DNA of 64,000 nt from contig NZ_CADFGE010000008.1 in NCBI RefSeq assembly GCF_902833645.1, forward strand, positions 248,001-312,000, read 5' to 3'. The notes beneath the pieces were generated by a model. That model was not told the DNA's origin. It did no database searches and saw only the letters and a list, made by a program, of their open reading frames with translations. Made by a program: the position numbers and the translations under genes. The stretch is from Paraburkholderia fungorum (GTDB lineage Bacteria; Pseudomonadota; Gammaproteobacteria; Burkholderiales; Burkholderiaceae). Each line of letters opens with the position of its first letter. Position 1 is the first letter of the stretch. Positions 35,668 through 44,021 of this stretch are shown piece after piece.

Positions 35668-36303
35668 ATGCTGCTTCTCAAAGAACCGCCTTCGCGCGCA
35701 CCGCTGCCCCCGCGAACCGTCGCCGTGCCTGCGGGCGAATCGCGCGCGATCGACGTCAAGGCAGGCCAGATCCTGCGTATCGAGGCGAAAGAACCGGGCG
35801 CGGTCGCGTCGATGTTCGGCTTCAGCCGGATCAACGACGATGTGTACATGTCGGTTCATCACACACGCGTGTTCAGCAATTCGTACGTTCTGCAGGCGGG
35901 CATGCGGATCGTCAGCAATCGCCGCCGCGCGCTGATGGTGCTCGGTAAGGATTCGAACGGCAAACACGATCTGCTGCTCCCGGCATCGACAACCGTGTAT
36001 CTCGCGGACCAAGGCTACGCGGGACAGACCGGCTGCGTCGAATCGGTCGGCGCGGTGATTCAATCGCTGGGCCTGAAGCCGCCCAAAATGCCCGACCCGA
36101 TCAACCTTTTCATGCACGTGGCGTTGCATCAGGATGGCCGCATCGAACCGCTGCCCAACGTCACGCGAGCCGGCGATTTCGTCGCGTGCCGGGTGGTGAC
36201 GGACATGGTGTTCATCGTATCGGCGTGCTGCACCGGCATTGCGGGCAACGACGTGCCAGGCGCGCTCGAACTGTCGGCGGTCGAAGACCTCGACCAACTC
36301 TGA
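35668..36303 (+). CDS. DUF1989 family protein (copy 2, degenerate signature)
   Basis: The 211-residue protein follows copy 1 by 11 bases. It has the fold markers VKAGQILRIEAKEPG and the C-terminal FVACRVVTDMVFIVSACCTG. The conserved CxDN motif is reduced to C123-VES and CPxD to C187-C188-TG. It could be a structural partner of copy 1, like the two unequal subunits known for carboxyguanidine deiminase, or have lost activity. The start ATG at 35668 lies after copy 1; an upstream extension overlaps copy 1 and is unlikely. Confidence 0.78.
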   Translation: MLLLKEPPSRAPLPPRTVAVPAGESRAIDVKAGQILRIEAKEPGAVASMFGFSRINDDVYMSVHHTRVFSNSYVLQAGMRIVSNRRRALMVLGKDSNGKHDLLLPASTTVYLADQGYAGQTGCVESVGAVIQSLGLKPPKMPDPINLFMHVALHQDGRIEPLPNVTRAGDFVACRVVTDMVFIVSACCTGIAGNDVPGALELSAVEDLDQL

Positions 36304-36321
36304 TTCCGGGAACCAGCCGTG

Positions 36322-37005
36322 ATGGGCTTTGACCCGCAAGTGATCCACAGCCTGCCGACACTCATCGACGGCTGGTTGCTGACCGTGGAACTGACGCTGT
36401 TCGGCGCAACCGGCAGTCTCGTGTTTGGCCATCTCGCGCTCGCGATGCAACTGACACGCGTTGCGCCGTTGCGCTGGGCCGCGCGACTCTATATCAGCTT
36501 CATGCGCGGCACACCCGCCCTCGTGCAACTGTTCGTGCTGTTCTTCGCGTTGCCGCTGATCGGGCTGGGCGGCCGTCCGATGCTGGCAGCCGCGCTCACG
36601 CTCGGCCTGAACAGCGGCGCCTACACAGCGGAAATCGTGCGAGGCAATCTGCGGGTGATCACTCCTGGCCAGTACGAAGCCGCGACTGCGCTCGGTATGG
36701 CGCCGTGGCGCATCGCGTTGAGGATCGCGCTGCCGCAGATGCTGAAGGCCAGCCTGCCCGCACTCATCAACGAATTTACGATCCTGTTGAAAACCACGCC
36801 GCTCGCGTCGGTCGTCGCCGTTACCGAACTGACGTACGCGGGACAGATGGTGATCGCGCGAACCTACACGTCGACGCAAGTGATGCTGCTGGTCAGCGTC
36901 GGCTATCTGGCGGTCGCGTTGCCGGTTATCTATGCCGCGCGGCGCGCACAGCGTTCGCCGCGCGCGCCAGGCGTCGAGCAGGTCGCGACGGGAGTTGCGC
37001 GATGA
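36322..37005 (+). CDS. ABC transporter permease, polar amino acid type (1)
   Basis: The 227-residue membrane protein has about five helices and the ABC permease EAA loop: GQYEAATALGMAPWRIALRIALPQMLKASLPALINEF. It has the HisM/GlnP-like size. It probably forms a heterodimer with the next permease, with which it overlaps by four bases (ATGA). GTG at 36319 is an alternative start by one codon. Confidence 0.9.
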   Translation: MGFDPQVIHSLPTLIDGWLLTVELTLFGATGSLVFGHLALAMQLTRVAPLRWAARLYISFMRGTPALVQLFVLFFALPLIGLGGRPMLAAALTLGLNSGAYTAEIVRGNLRVITPGQYEAATALGMAPWRIALRIALPQMLKASLPALINEFTILLKTTPLASVVAVTELTYAGQMVIARTYTSTQVMLLVSVGYLAVALPVIYAARRAQRSPRAPGVEQVATGVAR

Positions 37006-37676
37006 CCTTCGATCTCAGCGTTCTGTCCGGCTACTGGCCGGAGCTTGCAGCAGGACTCGGCAGCACGGGCTGGTTGTGTGCGGCCGGCGCAGGAATGTCG
37101 GGCGTGCTTGGCGTGCTGCTGACGGTCGGCCAGCGACGCGGCGGTCCGTGGCTGGCTGCGGTGATTCGCGGCTACACGGCATTGACGCTCGGCTTGCCGC
37201 TGCTCGTGTTGCTGTATGTCATGTTCTTCGTACTGCCGGATTTCGGCGTGCTGCTGCCCGCGCCGCTGGTCGGCACGGTCACGCTCGCGGTCTATTACGG
37301 CCCGTACGTCGCAGAAGTGATTCAGGCTGCTGTTGCCGCCGTGCCCGCTGGAACCGTCGAAGCGGGAGTCGCGATCGGCATGTCGCCGGTCGCGATCGCG
37401 CGCCGCATCATCGCGCCGCAAGCGCTGCCGCTGCTGCTGCCCACGCTGACGGGTCTGCTGATCGGTCTCGTCAAAGATTCCGCGTTGCTATCGGTGATCT
37501 CTGTGCACGAATTCATGTTCGCCGCGAAGGCCGTCGTGTCCGACACGTACGCGCCGCTCGAAGTCTATTTCGTCGTCGCGATGGCCTACTGGGCCGCGAC
37601 GTCCGTCATCCACTTTTCGACCCGTCATTGGGAGCGCCGCCTCGGCCGCGACCATCGGGTCGCCCAGCCCCGGTGA
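37002..37676 (+). CDS. ABC transporter permease, polar amino acid type (2)
   Basis: The 224-residue membrane protein shows the EAA loop GTVEAGVAIGMSPVAIARRIIAPQALPLLLPTLTG and about five helices. Start ATG 37002 overlaps the preceding stop. It pairs with permease 1 and the downstream ATPase in one importer. Confidence 0.9.
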   Translation: MTFDLSVLSGYWPELAAGLGSTGWLCAAGAGMSGVLGVLLTVGQRRGGPWLAAVIRGYTALTLGLPLLVLLYVMFFVLPDFGVLLPAPLVGTVTLAVYYGPYVAEVIQAAVAAVPAGTVEAGVAIGMSPVAIARRIIAPQALPLLLPTLTGLLIGLVKDSALLSVISVHEFMFAAKAVVSDTYAPLEVYFVVAMAYWAATSVIHFSTRHWERRLGRDHRVAQPR

Positions 37677-37681
37677 TCAGC

Positions 37682-38485
37682 ATGAACCTATCCGACAGCA
37701 CGCCGCCCGTAGCGTTGAAGGCGAGCGGCATAGTCAAGTGGTTCGGCGCGAACCGCATCCTCGACGGCGTCGATCTGACCGTAGCGCGCGGCGAAACGGT
37801 CTGCGTACTTGGTCCGTCGGGCTCCGGAAAATCGACGCTGTTGCGCTGCCTGAACTGGCTTTCGCCGCCCGACGAAGGCGCCATCTGGATCGGCGACCAG
37901 CGGATCGGCTTGCGCGAGAACCCGAACGGCGCGACGAGCCCGCGGCCTGAGCGCGAGATACGGGCGCAGCGCAGCCGCATCGGCATGGTGTTTCAGAGTT
38001 TCAATCTGTGGCCGCATATGACGGTGCTCGAAAACGTGATGGAAGGGCTGCTGTCGGTCAAACGGATGAACCGTCTCGCCGCCGCTGACCTCGCCGTCGA
38101 AGCGCTGAGCCAGGTTGGGCTGGGCGGCAAGCACACGTCGATGCCCGCGAACCTCTCGGGCGGCCAACAGCAGCGTGTCGGCATTGCCCGCACCCTCGCG
38201 ATGGCGCCGGAAGTCATCCTGTTCGACGAACCGACCAGCGCGCTCGATCCCGAATTGGTCGGCGAAGTGCTGACGGTGATGCGCGGACTCGCTGCGAACG
38301 ATACGACGATGATTGTCGTCACGCATGAAATCGGCTTTGCGCGCGATGTCGCGGACCGCGTGGTCTTCATGGACGGCGGACGCATCGTCGAACAAGGTCC
38401 GCCCGCGCAGGTACTCGACACACCCTCGTCGCCACGACTCCAGCAATTTCTCTATCGCTTTACTCCGGAAAAATCACGCTCATGA
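37682..38485 (+). CDS. ABC transporter ATP-binding protein
   Basis: The 267-residue ATPase has Walker A GPSGSGKSTLLR, Q-loop VFQSFNLWPH, signature LSGGQQQRVGIARTLA, Walker B VILFDEPTSALDP and H-loop VVTHEIGFA. It belongs to the GlnQ/HisP class. Its ATGAAC start is five bases after the permease stop. It drives the ureide-like importer of this operon, and its 3' end overlaps the third DUF1989 gene by four bases. Confidence 0.95.
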   Translation: MNLSDSTPPVALKASGIVKWFGANRILDGVDLTVARGETVCVLGPSGSGKSTLLRCLNWLSPPDEGAIWIGDQRIGLRENPNGATSPRPEREIRAQRSRIGMVFQSFNLWPHMTVLENVMEGLLSVKRMNRLAAADLAVEALSQVGLGGKHTSMPANLSGGQQQRVGIARTLAMAPEVILFDEPTSALDPELVGEVLTVMRGLAANDTTMIVVTHEIGFARDVADRVVFMDGGRIVEQGPPAQVLDTPSSPRLQQFLYRFTPEKSRS

Positions 38486-39150
38486 GCTATACAGATCAAC
38501 CTGCAGTAACCGTTCCCGCCGGCCACGGCAAAGCAGTCCGACTGAAAGCGGGCCAGGCCGTACGGGTCATCAATACCCATGGCACGCAAGTCGTAGACTG
38601 CTGGGCCTGGAACGCGTACGACCTGAACGAATACATGTGCATGGAGACCACGCGCGTCTGGAACCAGCGGCTCAATCCGGTGGTTGGAGACAGCTTCGTG
38701 ACCAACCAGCGTAATCCGGTGCTGACCGTCGTGGAAGACACGACGCCCGGTGTCCATGACACCTTCATGGCGGCCTGCGATCGCAAACGCTATGAACTGC
38801 TGGGCGTGCGCGGCTACCACCGCAACTGTTGCGACAACATGTTCGAAGGTATGTTCGAACTCGGCATAACGCCGCCGCGCCAGAACCTCGCTTCGTTCAA
38901 CATCTTCATGAATATCCGCGTGCAACCGGACGGTATCACGCTGCATACGTTGCCTACCGTGACAAAGCCTGGCGAGTACATCACGCTACGCGCCGAAATG
39001 GATTGCTTCGTTGCGTTTTCTGCGTGTCCGCAGGACATCGTCAAAATTCAGGGGCAAGCCGACAACACGCCGAAACCGGTTGACATCGCCGTGCTCGACG
39101 ACTTCGTATCCGATCTGCAAGGCACGCAACCGTGGGTTCCGGACGCCTGA
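38482..39150 (+). CDS. DUF1989 / urea carboxylase-associated family protein (copy 3)
   Basis: The 222-residue protein has an intact signature: VINTHGTQVVDCWAW, HRNCCDNMFEGM (C116-C117) and FSACPQDIVKIQG (C182). It resembles copy 1 more than copy 2 in its motifs. It is directly coupled to the ATPase gene and followed by allantoicase. Three members of the family in one operon without urea carboxylase is unusual. Confidence 0.85.
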   Translation: MSYTDQPAVTVPAGHGKAVRLKAGQAVRVINTHGTQVVDCWAWNAYDLNEYMCMETTRVWNQRLNPVVGDSFVTNQRNPVLTVVEDTTPGVHDTFMAACDRKRYELLGVRGYHRNCCDNMFEGMFELGITPPRQNLASFNIFMNIRVQPDGITLHTLPTVTKPGEYITLRAEMDCFVAFSACPQDIVKIQGQADNTPKPVDIAVLDDFVSDLQGTQPWVPDA

Positions 39151-39191
39151 GCGTTCATCATTTCAACAATCTCAGATAGACGCTCACACAC

Positions 39192-40196
39192 ATGGCCATT
39201 CCCACTCTCGACCCGAACGCGCCGGCCTTTACGCGCACAGGCATCAATCTCGCGGACCCACGTCTCGGCGCGCAAGCTGTGCTTACCAGTGATGATTTTT
39301 TCGCGCCGATGGCTCGCATGCTCAATCCGGAGCCGGCCGTGTTCATACCCGGCAAATACGATGACAACGGCAAATGGATGGACGGCTGGGAATCGCGTCG
39401 CAAGCGCGTGACTGGCCACGATTTCTGTATCGTCAAGCTGGGCACGGCGGGCGAACTGATGGGCGTCGATATCGACACGAGCCATTTCACCGGCAACTTT
39501 CCTCCGGCGGCATCGATAGACGCGTGTCGCTCGGATGACGACATTCCGCCCGCCGATGCGCAATGGACCGAAGTGCTTCCCGCGATGGCGCTGAACGGAA
39601 ACGCGCATCACTTTCGCGCAATCGAGGTGGCCGAGGGCGCAGTCTACACGCACGTACGCCTGAATATCTACCCGGACGGCGGTATCGCGCGATTGCGCGT
39701 GTTCGGCCGGCCGCGCCGCGAACTCGCGCCGGGCGCCGAACTCGATCTCGCGTCAGCGATGAACGGTGCGCGGATCGTTGCGGCGAACAACCAGCACTAC
39801 GGCCTCGCGTCAAATCTGCTTTTGCCCACGCGTGCAGCCAACATGGGCGAAGGCTGGGAAACCCGTCGGCGTCGCGAACCGGGCTGTGACTGGTGCATCG
39901 TCGAACTCGCGGTGGCTGGCGAAATCAGCAGGATCGATGTCGACACCGCGCATTTCAAAGGCAATTTCGCGGACCGTTGCTCGCTTCAAGGCGCATTCGT
40001 TACGGCAGGCACCGACGAGTCGCTCATTACCCAATCGATGTTCTGGCCCGTGTTGCTCGACGAGCAGAAGCTGGAAATGGACTGCTTACGTTCGTTCTCG
40101 CCTGAACGGATAACGCGGGTTACCCATGTGCGCTTCAATATTCTGCCGGACGGAGGGGTGTCGCGAGTTCGTCTGATCGGGCGCGCACTGGTCTGA
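39192..40196 (+). CDS. alc: Allantoicase
   Basis: The 334-residue enzyme hydrolyses allantoate to ureidoglycolate and urea. It has the characteristic duplicated jelly-roll: first repeat GWESRRKRVTGHDFCIVKLG...VDIDTSHFTGNFPPAASID, second repeat GWETRRRREPGCDWCIVELA...VDVDTAHFKGNFADRCSLQ. It closes the operon that starts at 34171. The metabolic context supports import of allantoate or allantoin and release of urea. No ureidoglycolate lyase or urease gene is in the window. Confidence 0.93.
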   Translation: MAIPTLDPNAPAFTRTGINLADPRLGAQAVLTSDDFFAPMARMLNPEPAVFIPGKYDDNGKWMDGWESRRKRVTGHDFCIVKLGTAGELMGVDIDTSHFTGNFPPAASIDACRSDDDIPPADAQWTEVLPAMALNGNAHHFRAIEVAEGAVYTHVRLNIYPDGGIARLRVFGRPRRELAPGAELDLASAMNGARIVAANNQHYGLASNLLLPTRAANMGEGWETRRRREPGCDWCIVELAVAGEISRIDVDTAHFKGNFADRCSLQGAFVTAGTDESLITQSMFWPVLLDEQKLEMDCLRSFSPERITRVTHVRFNILPDGGVSRVRLIGRALV

Positions 40197-40757
40197 TCCA
40201 CAACGCCTGCCCGATTTGATCGTAAGAGGCGTTCCAGCTTCCAAGACTACACTTGTCATTGGAATTGTTTAAACAGGGCTAGTCGTCGCGGAGGATCCCG
40301 TTGCCACGCAACGTGCTGTTGCGTGGTTGACCACCCGACGTTGCTCTAGATGTAAGATTGCGACGAGGCGTAACCCTCGCTAGTTCCGCACGAACGTCTC
40401 TTATCGAGGAAGCTGTATGTCTCCTCAGGGTCGAGTACGGTCGATCACGTCAGTTCAAAGCGGACACTCGCAGCCGGTCGAAACACTCATGGATTAAACG
40501 ACCGCTTTGGCCGACGAACCGCCGTCGACTGTCAGGCCCGTGCATTGACCAAACCCGCTACGCGTTAGTGCTAACCGTCAACCCTAAAGCAACTAGCCGC
40601 GTGCTCATTCGCGATCCCTGGCTTAGCGACAAGCCATCGCGTCCCGCCGATGTCTTATCCAATTGGCCAAACGCAAACACTTAGCCCGCCTGGTTGATCG
40701 CTGCTCCGTTGCCATGACTTATAATCATCAAGCCATCGGGAAACACCCGGCGGTCAG
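40197..40757. other. Intergenic region without a gene, with a weak hairpin after allantoicase
   Basis: An imperfect hairpin AACGCCT/AGGCGTT (40202-40208, 40227-40233) follows the allantoicase stop. The remaining about 500 bases show no supported gene or tRNA. Confidence 0.45.
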
Positions 40758-40977
40758 GTGTGGAAGCCTGTCCTCTGTACCCGCACCCCCGCTCAGGCGG
40801 GGCGTGCGTCTACCTCTGCACGTCTGTTGTTTTCTAATGGGCGGGCTGTGGTGGGGGAGCCGCAAGGCTCGCCGGTATGGTACAGAGCCGGTCTTCCAAA
40901 CCCGCCACGTGCCCGCTCACCCCTTCCCCAAGCAAGCGAGTGTCGGGCGATCCAGGAAGTACCAGGGAGGTCGCACC
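40758..40977 (+). other. Phage Ash/Icd-like structured element (possible small protein and RNA)
   Basis: From GTG 40758 a frame encodes a peptide with AVVGEPQGSPVWYRAGLPNP, which resembles the small Ash/Icd-like proteins of P4-type phages (GxPxGxP...NPxR). The GEPQGS codons lie in a perfect hairpin GAGCC-GCAA-GGCTC (40857-40870) with a GNRA-type loop, and a second 11-pair stem occurs at 40782-40808 with a TCAG loop. The sequence may therefore be conserved as RNA as well as protein. A good ribosome site follows for the next gene. Family assignment is from memory of the motif and is tentative. Confidence 0.4.
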
Positions 40978-41412
40978 ATGAGCAGCAAACCCACAAAACA
41001 ATCTCAACCCGCTTCACGCCCGCCTGTCGACGCGCTTCAGTACGAAAAGCTTGCGCTCTCCAGCTTCGATCTATGCAACCGGCAGTTGAGCCAGCTCAAC
41101 ACATTGATCACACTTGGGTCCTCAATATGTAGGAATCCTGCCATCACGAGTGACGAAAGACGACGTCAGCAGACCATGCTTGAATTGCTCGTCGATACAG
41201 CAGAGCAATATCAGCGGGAGCTGGAATGTGACCGTGAGCTGTATCAGGTGATCGCACTCGATGCGAAGGGCATCCCTCAAAGCCGCATCACCGCGAACCG
41301 TGCAATGCGCCTACTTGCCGAGGCATCACAGATAGCGACGAAGGAAACGCCAGCAGCCACGAAGCGCAGCCCGAGCAAACATACGTCAGCCAAGCCCACA
41401 ACGAACGCATAA
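40978..41412 (+). CDS. Small hypothetical protein downstream of the Ash-like element
   Basis: The 144-residue protein starts after AGGGAGGTCGCACC, a very good ribosome site. It is helical and hydrophilic with a proline-rich N-terminus, a central SSICRNPAITSDERRRQQTMLELLVDTAEQYQRELECDRELYQ segment likely to form coiled coil, and a K/T/A-rich tail. No membrane segments or known catalytic motifs are seen. I do not recognise a characterised family. The position between two catabolic islands and after an Ash-like element suggests a mobile-element cargo or remnant. Confidence 0.7.
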   Translation: MSSKPTKQSQPASRPPVDALQYEKLALSSFDLCNRQLSQLNTLITLGSSICRNPAITSDERRRQQTMLELLVDTAEQYQRELECDRELYQVIALDAKGIPQSRITANRAMRLLAEASQIATKETPAATKRSPSKHTSAKPTTNA

Positions 41413-41476
41413 ACAGACGCGGCGTCCCAACAACCGGTTCCCGCGCAGCGGAAACCACCGTCCGCCGACGCGAAGA

Positions 41477-42187
41477 TCAAACGGCGTAGATCTTCTCGCA
41501 CAATGCAACACTGGCGCCGAGCTTCCGGGACAGATCAGCGGCCGCATCCAGTTGCGGCCGATCCAGCTCGCCCGACGTGTGCGCCGCGCTGAGCCGCGAC
41601 GCGGGACCGGAAAGCGTCAGCGCCGCCATGAACTTGTCCCCGGCGCCGAAGATCGGTAGAGCGAACGCTGCTGTGTGCACGTCGCGCGCACCCGCGGTGA
41701 ACATGGGCAGTGCCGGCGGCTTGTCGTAGATCGGTTCACCGAGTCCCCAGAAACGGATCACCTGGCTAATGGCCGTGTCGTCGAGCGGCAGCGCCGTTCC
41801 GGCGAGCCGCGTTTCACGCAGACCTTCGGACGGCTCGACCCGAAACAGGCACAGCCGCTGCCCGTTGTCGTGAACGTAGTACGATGCGCTTTCTTTCGTC
41901 ACCGCGGCGAGTGCATGCAGCGCCGGTTCCACCACCGTGGAAAGATGGAAGGACTGCTCGTACAGCTTGCCCAGGTACAGCACGCGATGTCCGAGCGAAT
42001 AATTGCCGGATTGAGCGCGCACGACATAGCCCATCCGCTCCAGCGAGTTCATCAGTCGATAGACCGTCGTCTTGTGCATCCCGGATGCTTGCGCAAGCAT
42101 CGCCAGTGACTGTGATTCCGCCCCCGGCTTGAAACAGTCCAACAGCGAAAGCGCCTTCTCGACAGCGACAACTCCTTCGTTTCCCAT
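41477..42187 (-). CDS. IclR-family transcriptional regulator
   Basis: The 236-residue protein has the IclR winged helix (VVAVEKALSLLDCFK, LAMLAQASGMHKTTVYRLMNSLERMGYVVR) and an effector domain. The start at ATG 42187 is chosen because GGGAGGTAGG precedes it; a TTG five codons upstream precedes that site. It is divergent from the RraA/dehydrogenase/lactonase cluster, and the gap carries repeats of TTGTACACAGTA. It likely controls that cluster in response to its substrate. Confidence 0.9.
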   Translation of the reverse strand: MGNEGVVAVEKALSLLDCFKPGAESQSLAMLAQASGMHKTTVYRLMNSLERMGYVVRAQSGNYSLGHRVLYLGKLYEQSFHLSTVVEPALHALAAVTKESASYYVHDNGQRLCLFRVEPSEGLRETRLAGTALPLDDTAISQVIRFWGLGEPIYDKPPALPMFTAGARDVHTAAFALPIFGAGDKFMAALTLSGPASRLSAAHTSGELDRPQLDAAADLSRKLGASVALCEKIYAV

Positions 42188-42216
42188 TCCTACCTCCCGC
42201 AATTCGTTTCCCGAAA

Positions 42217-42228
42217 TTGTACACAGTA
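42217..42228. promoter_or_regulatory. IclR-type operator half TTGTACACAGTA (copy 1)
   Basis: This 12-base sequence, 29 bases upstream of the IclR start, is identical to the beginning of the palindrome at 42316. It suits autoregulation by the adjacent IclR protein. Confidence 0.55.
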
Positions 42229-42315
42229 AAACACTGGTTTATACCGTAAAAGGGTAAACGCTAGTGGCTTGGCGCGTCCCTGCTGGCTATAGTGATTTCA
42301 TTCTGTACACCATCG

Positions 42316-42330
42316 TTGTACACAGTACAA
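42316..42330. promoter_or_regulatory. Palindrome TTGTAC-ACA-GTACAA before the RraA gene (copy 2)
   Basis: Perfect 6-base arms around ACA lie 24 bases before the RraA start. The same 12-base core occurs at 42217-42228. Together they form a likely pair of IclR binding sites controlling both directions. Confidence 0.6.
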
Positions 42331-42353
42331 CTTCCCAAGCTGAGGTGAAATCC

Positions 42354-43052
42354 ATGAGCACCAATCCTGCAGGTTCTTCCGCTATCAATCGCAATATCGA
42401 ACGGGTGTCGCCAGAACTGGTCCAGGCGGCCGCGCGCTTTCAGGCCGCTATCCTCGCTGACGTCGCTGGCCGTCGCGGCACGCTGCATGGCCGGGTCAAG
42501 CCGTTGTCGCCGACGATGAAAGTCGCAGGTCCGGCCGTCACGGTCGAAGTGCGTCCCGGCGACAACCTCGCCATTCACGCCGCGCTGTCCATCGCGAAGC
42601 CGGGCGACGTGATCGTCGTCGACGGCAAGGGCGATCTCTCGTGCGCGCTGATCGGCGAAATCATGGCAGCGCAGGCAAAGGCGAGCGGTATAGCGGGCAT
42701 CGTCATCGACGGCGCCGTACGCGATGCACACGAACTGGCCAACGGCGGCTACCCGATCTTCGCGGCCGGCCTGAATCCCTGCGGCCCGACCAAAAGCGTC
42801 GCGGGCCTCGTGAACACGCTAATTTCGGCCGGCAACACGGCCATCAACCCGGGCGATCTCATCGTTGGCGACGCGGACGGCGTAGTCGTGATTCCGCGTA
42901 ACGACGTCGCACGCATCATCGATCTCGCGCAGAAAAAGCTCGACATGGAAACGGCGCGCATCGCGGCGATTCACAGGGGCGACGTGCGTCCGGGCTGGGT
43001 CGAGAAAGAACTGCGTGCAACGGGCATGCTGGCCGAAGGCGAGGCGCTGTGA
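42354..43052 (+). CDS. RraA-like aldolase/decarboxylase
   Basis: The 232-residue protein has the RraA/HMG-CHA aldolase fold with VKPLSPTMKVAGPAVTVEV, VDGKGDLSCALIGEIMAAQAKASGIAGIVIDGAVRD and the conserved RD before a helix that places the Mg-binding and catalytic arginine. Family members cleave 4-carboxy-4-hydroxy-2-oxoadipate or decarboxylate oxaloacetate, while true RraA inhibits RNase E. The catabolic context favours the aldolase role. ATG 42354 follows GAGGTGAAATCC. It overlaps the next gene start. Confidence 0.85.
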   Translation: MSTNPAGSSAINRNIERVSPELVQAAARFQAAILADVAGRRGTLHGRVKPLSPTMKVAGPAVTVEVRPGDNLAIHAALSIAKPGDVIVVDGKGDLSCALIGEIMAAQAKASGIAGIVIDGAVRDAHELANGGYPIFAAGLNPCGPTKSVAGLVNTLISAGNTAINPGDLIVGDADGVVVIPRNDVARIIDLAQKKLDMETARIAAIHRGDVRPGWVEKELRATGMLAEGEAL

Positions 43053-43999
43053 TGGAGCCGGCCTCGCATAAACCCGTCGTCCTCGTGACGGCTGCCGATC
43101 TCGCGCCGCAAGCGCTCGATATGCTGACCCAATTCGACGTCGTATTCGCGGGCAAGCAGCCGACCGAAGACGACATCGTGGCGCTCTGTGAGCAGCACAA
43201 GCCGGTGGCGATCATCGTCCGATACGGCAAGGTGAACGCCCGCATCATGGATGCCGCCGAAAACCTCCAGGTGATTTCCAAGCATGGCAGCGGCATCGAC
43301 GTGATCGATCAGGCAGCGGCGGCCGCGCGCGGTATCGCGGTGCGCGCCGCCGTTGGCGCCAACGCGGCCGCCGTCGCGGAGCATGCATGGGCGCTGATTC
43401 TCGCGTGCGCGAAGTCGGTGCCGCAGTTGGATGCACGCATGCGCGAAGGCCATTGGGACAAATCCACGCACAAGTCCGTCGAACTGGACGGGCGAACCCT
43501 CGGCCTGGTCGGACTGGGCGCGATCGGCCGGCGCGTCGCAGCGATCGGCGCGGCGTTCGGCATGAACGTGCTCGCGTTCGATCCGTACGCGAAGGAAGCG
43601 CCCGCCGGCGTGAAGCTGGTGTCGCTGGACGAGTTGTACGCCGCTTCCGACATCGTCTCGCTGCACTGCCCGCTGACAGCGGAAAACCGCCGGATGCTCA
43701 ACCGCGACACGCTGGCGCGATTCAGGCGCGGCGCAATTCTCGTCAACACCGCACGCGGCGGTCTGATCGACGAAGCGGCGCTCGCCGAGGCGCTCGCCAG
43801 CGGCCAGTTGCGCTTTGCCGGTCTCGACAGCTTCGACGTCGAACCGATAACGCACCCGCATCCGTTCCAGCAGATCCCGAACGCGATCCTGTCGCCGCAT
43901 ATCGGCGGCGTGAGCGATGCCGCGTACGTGAACATGGGTAAGGGCGCCGCCGCCAATGTTCTCGCCGTCGTCGAGGAACATGCCCGCAACGCAGCCTGA
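43052..43999 (+). CDS. D-isomer-specific 2-hydroxyacid dehydrogenase
   Basis: The 315-residue NAD-dependent enzyme shows the Rossmann motif LGLVGLGAIGRRVAAIG, catalytic arginine in VNTARGGLIDE, glutamate in GLDSFDVEPI and histidine in LSPHIGGVSD, as in phosphoglycerate/hydroxypyruvate-type dehydrogenases. The ATG overlaps the RraA stop. It probably oxidises or reduces a 2-hydroxy/2-oxo acid intermediate of the pathway encoded by the cluster. Confidence 0.92.
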   Translation: MEPASHKPVVLVTAADLAPQALDMLTQFDVVFAGKQPTEDDIVALCEQHKPVAIIVRYGKVNARIMDAAENLQVISKHGSGIDVIDQAAAAARGIAVRAAVGANAAAVAEHAWALILACAKSVPQLDARMREGHWDKSTHKSVELDGRTLGLVGLGAIGRRVAAIGAAFGMNVLAFDPYAKEAPAGVKLVSLDELYAASDIVSLHCPLTAENRRMLNRDTLARFRRGAILVNTARGGLIDEAALAEALASGQLRFAGLDSFDVEPITHPHPFQQIPNAILSPHIGGVSDAAYVNMGKGAAANVLAVVEEHARNAA

Positions 44000-44021
44000 C
44001 GTCCGCACGAGAAGCTCCATC

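Noticed and set aside
35521..36879. 452-codon open frame on the minus strand opposite DUF1989 copies and the first permease
   Set aside because: It is rich in R, H and Q, has no motif and is a mirror of high-GC coding on the plus strand.
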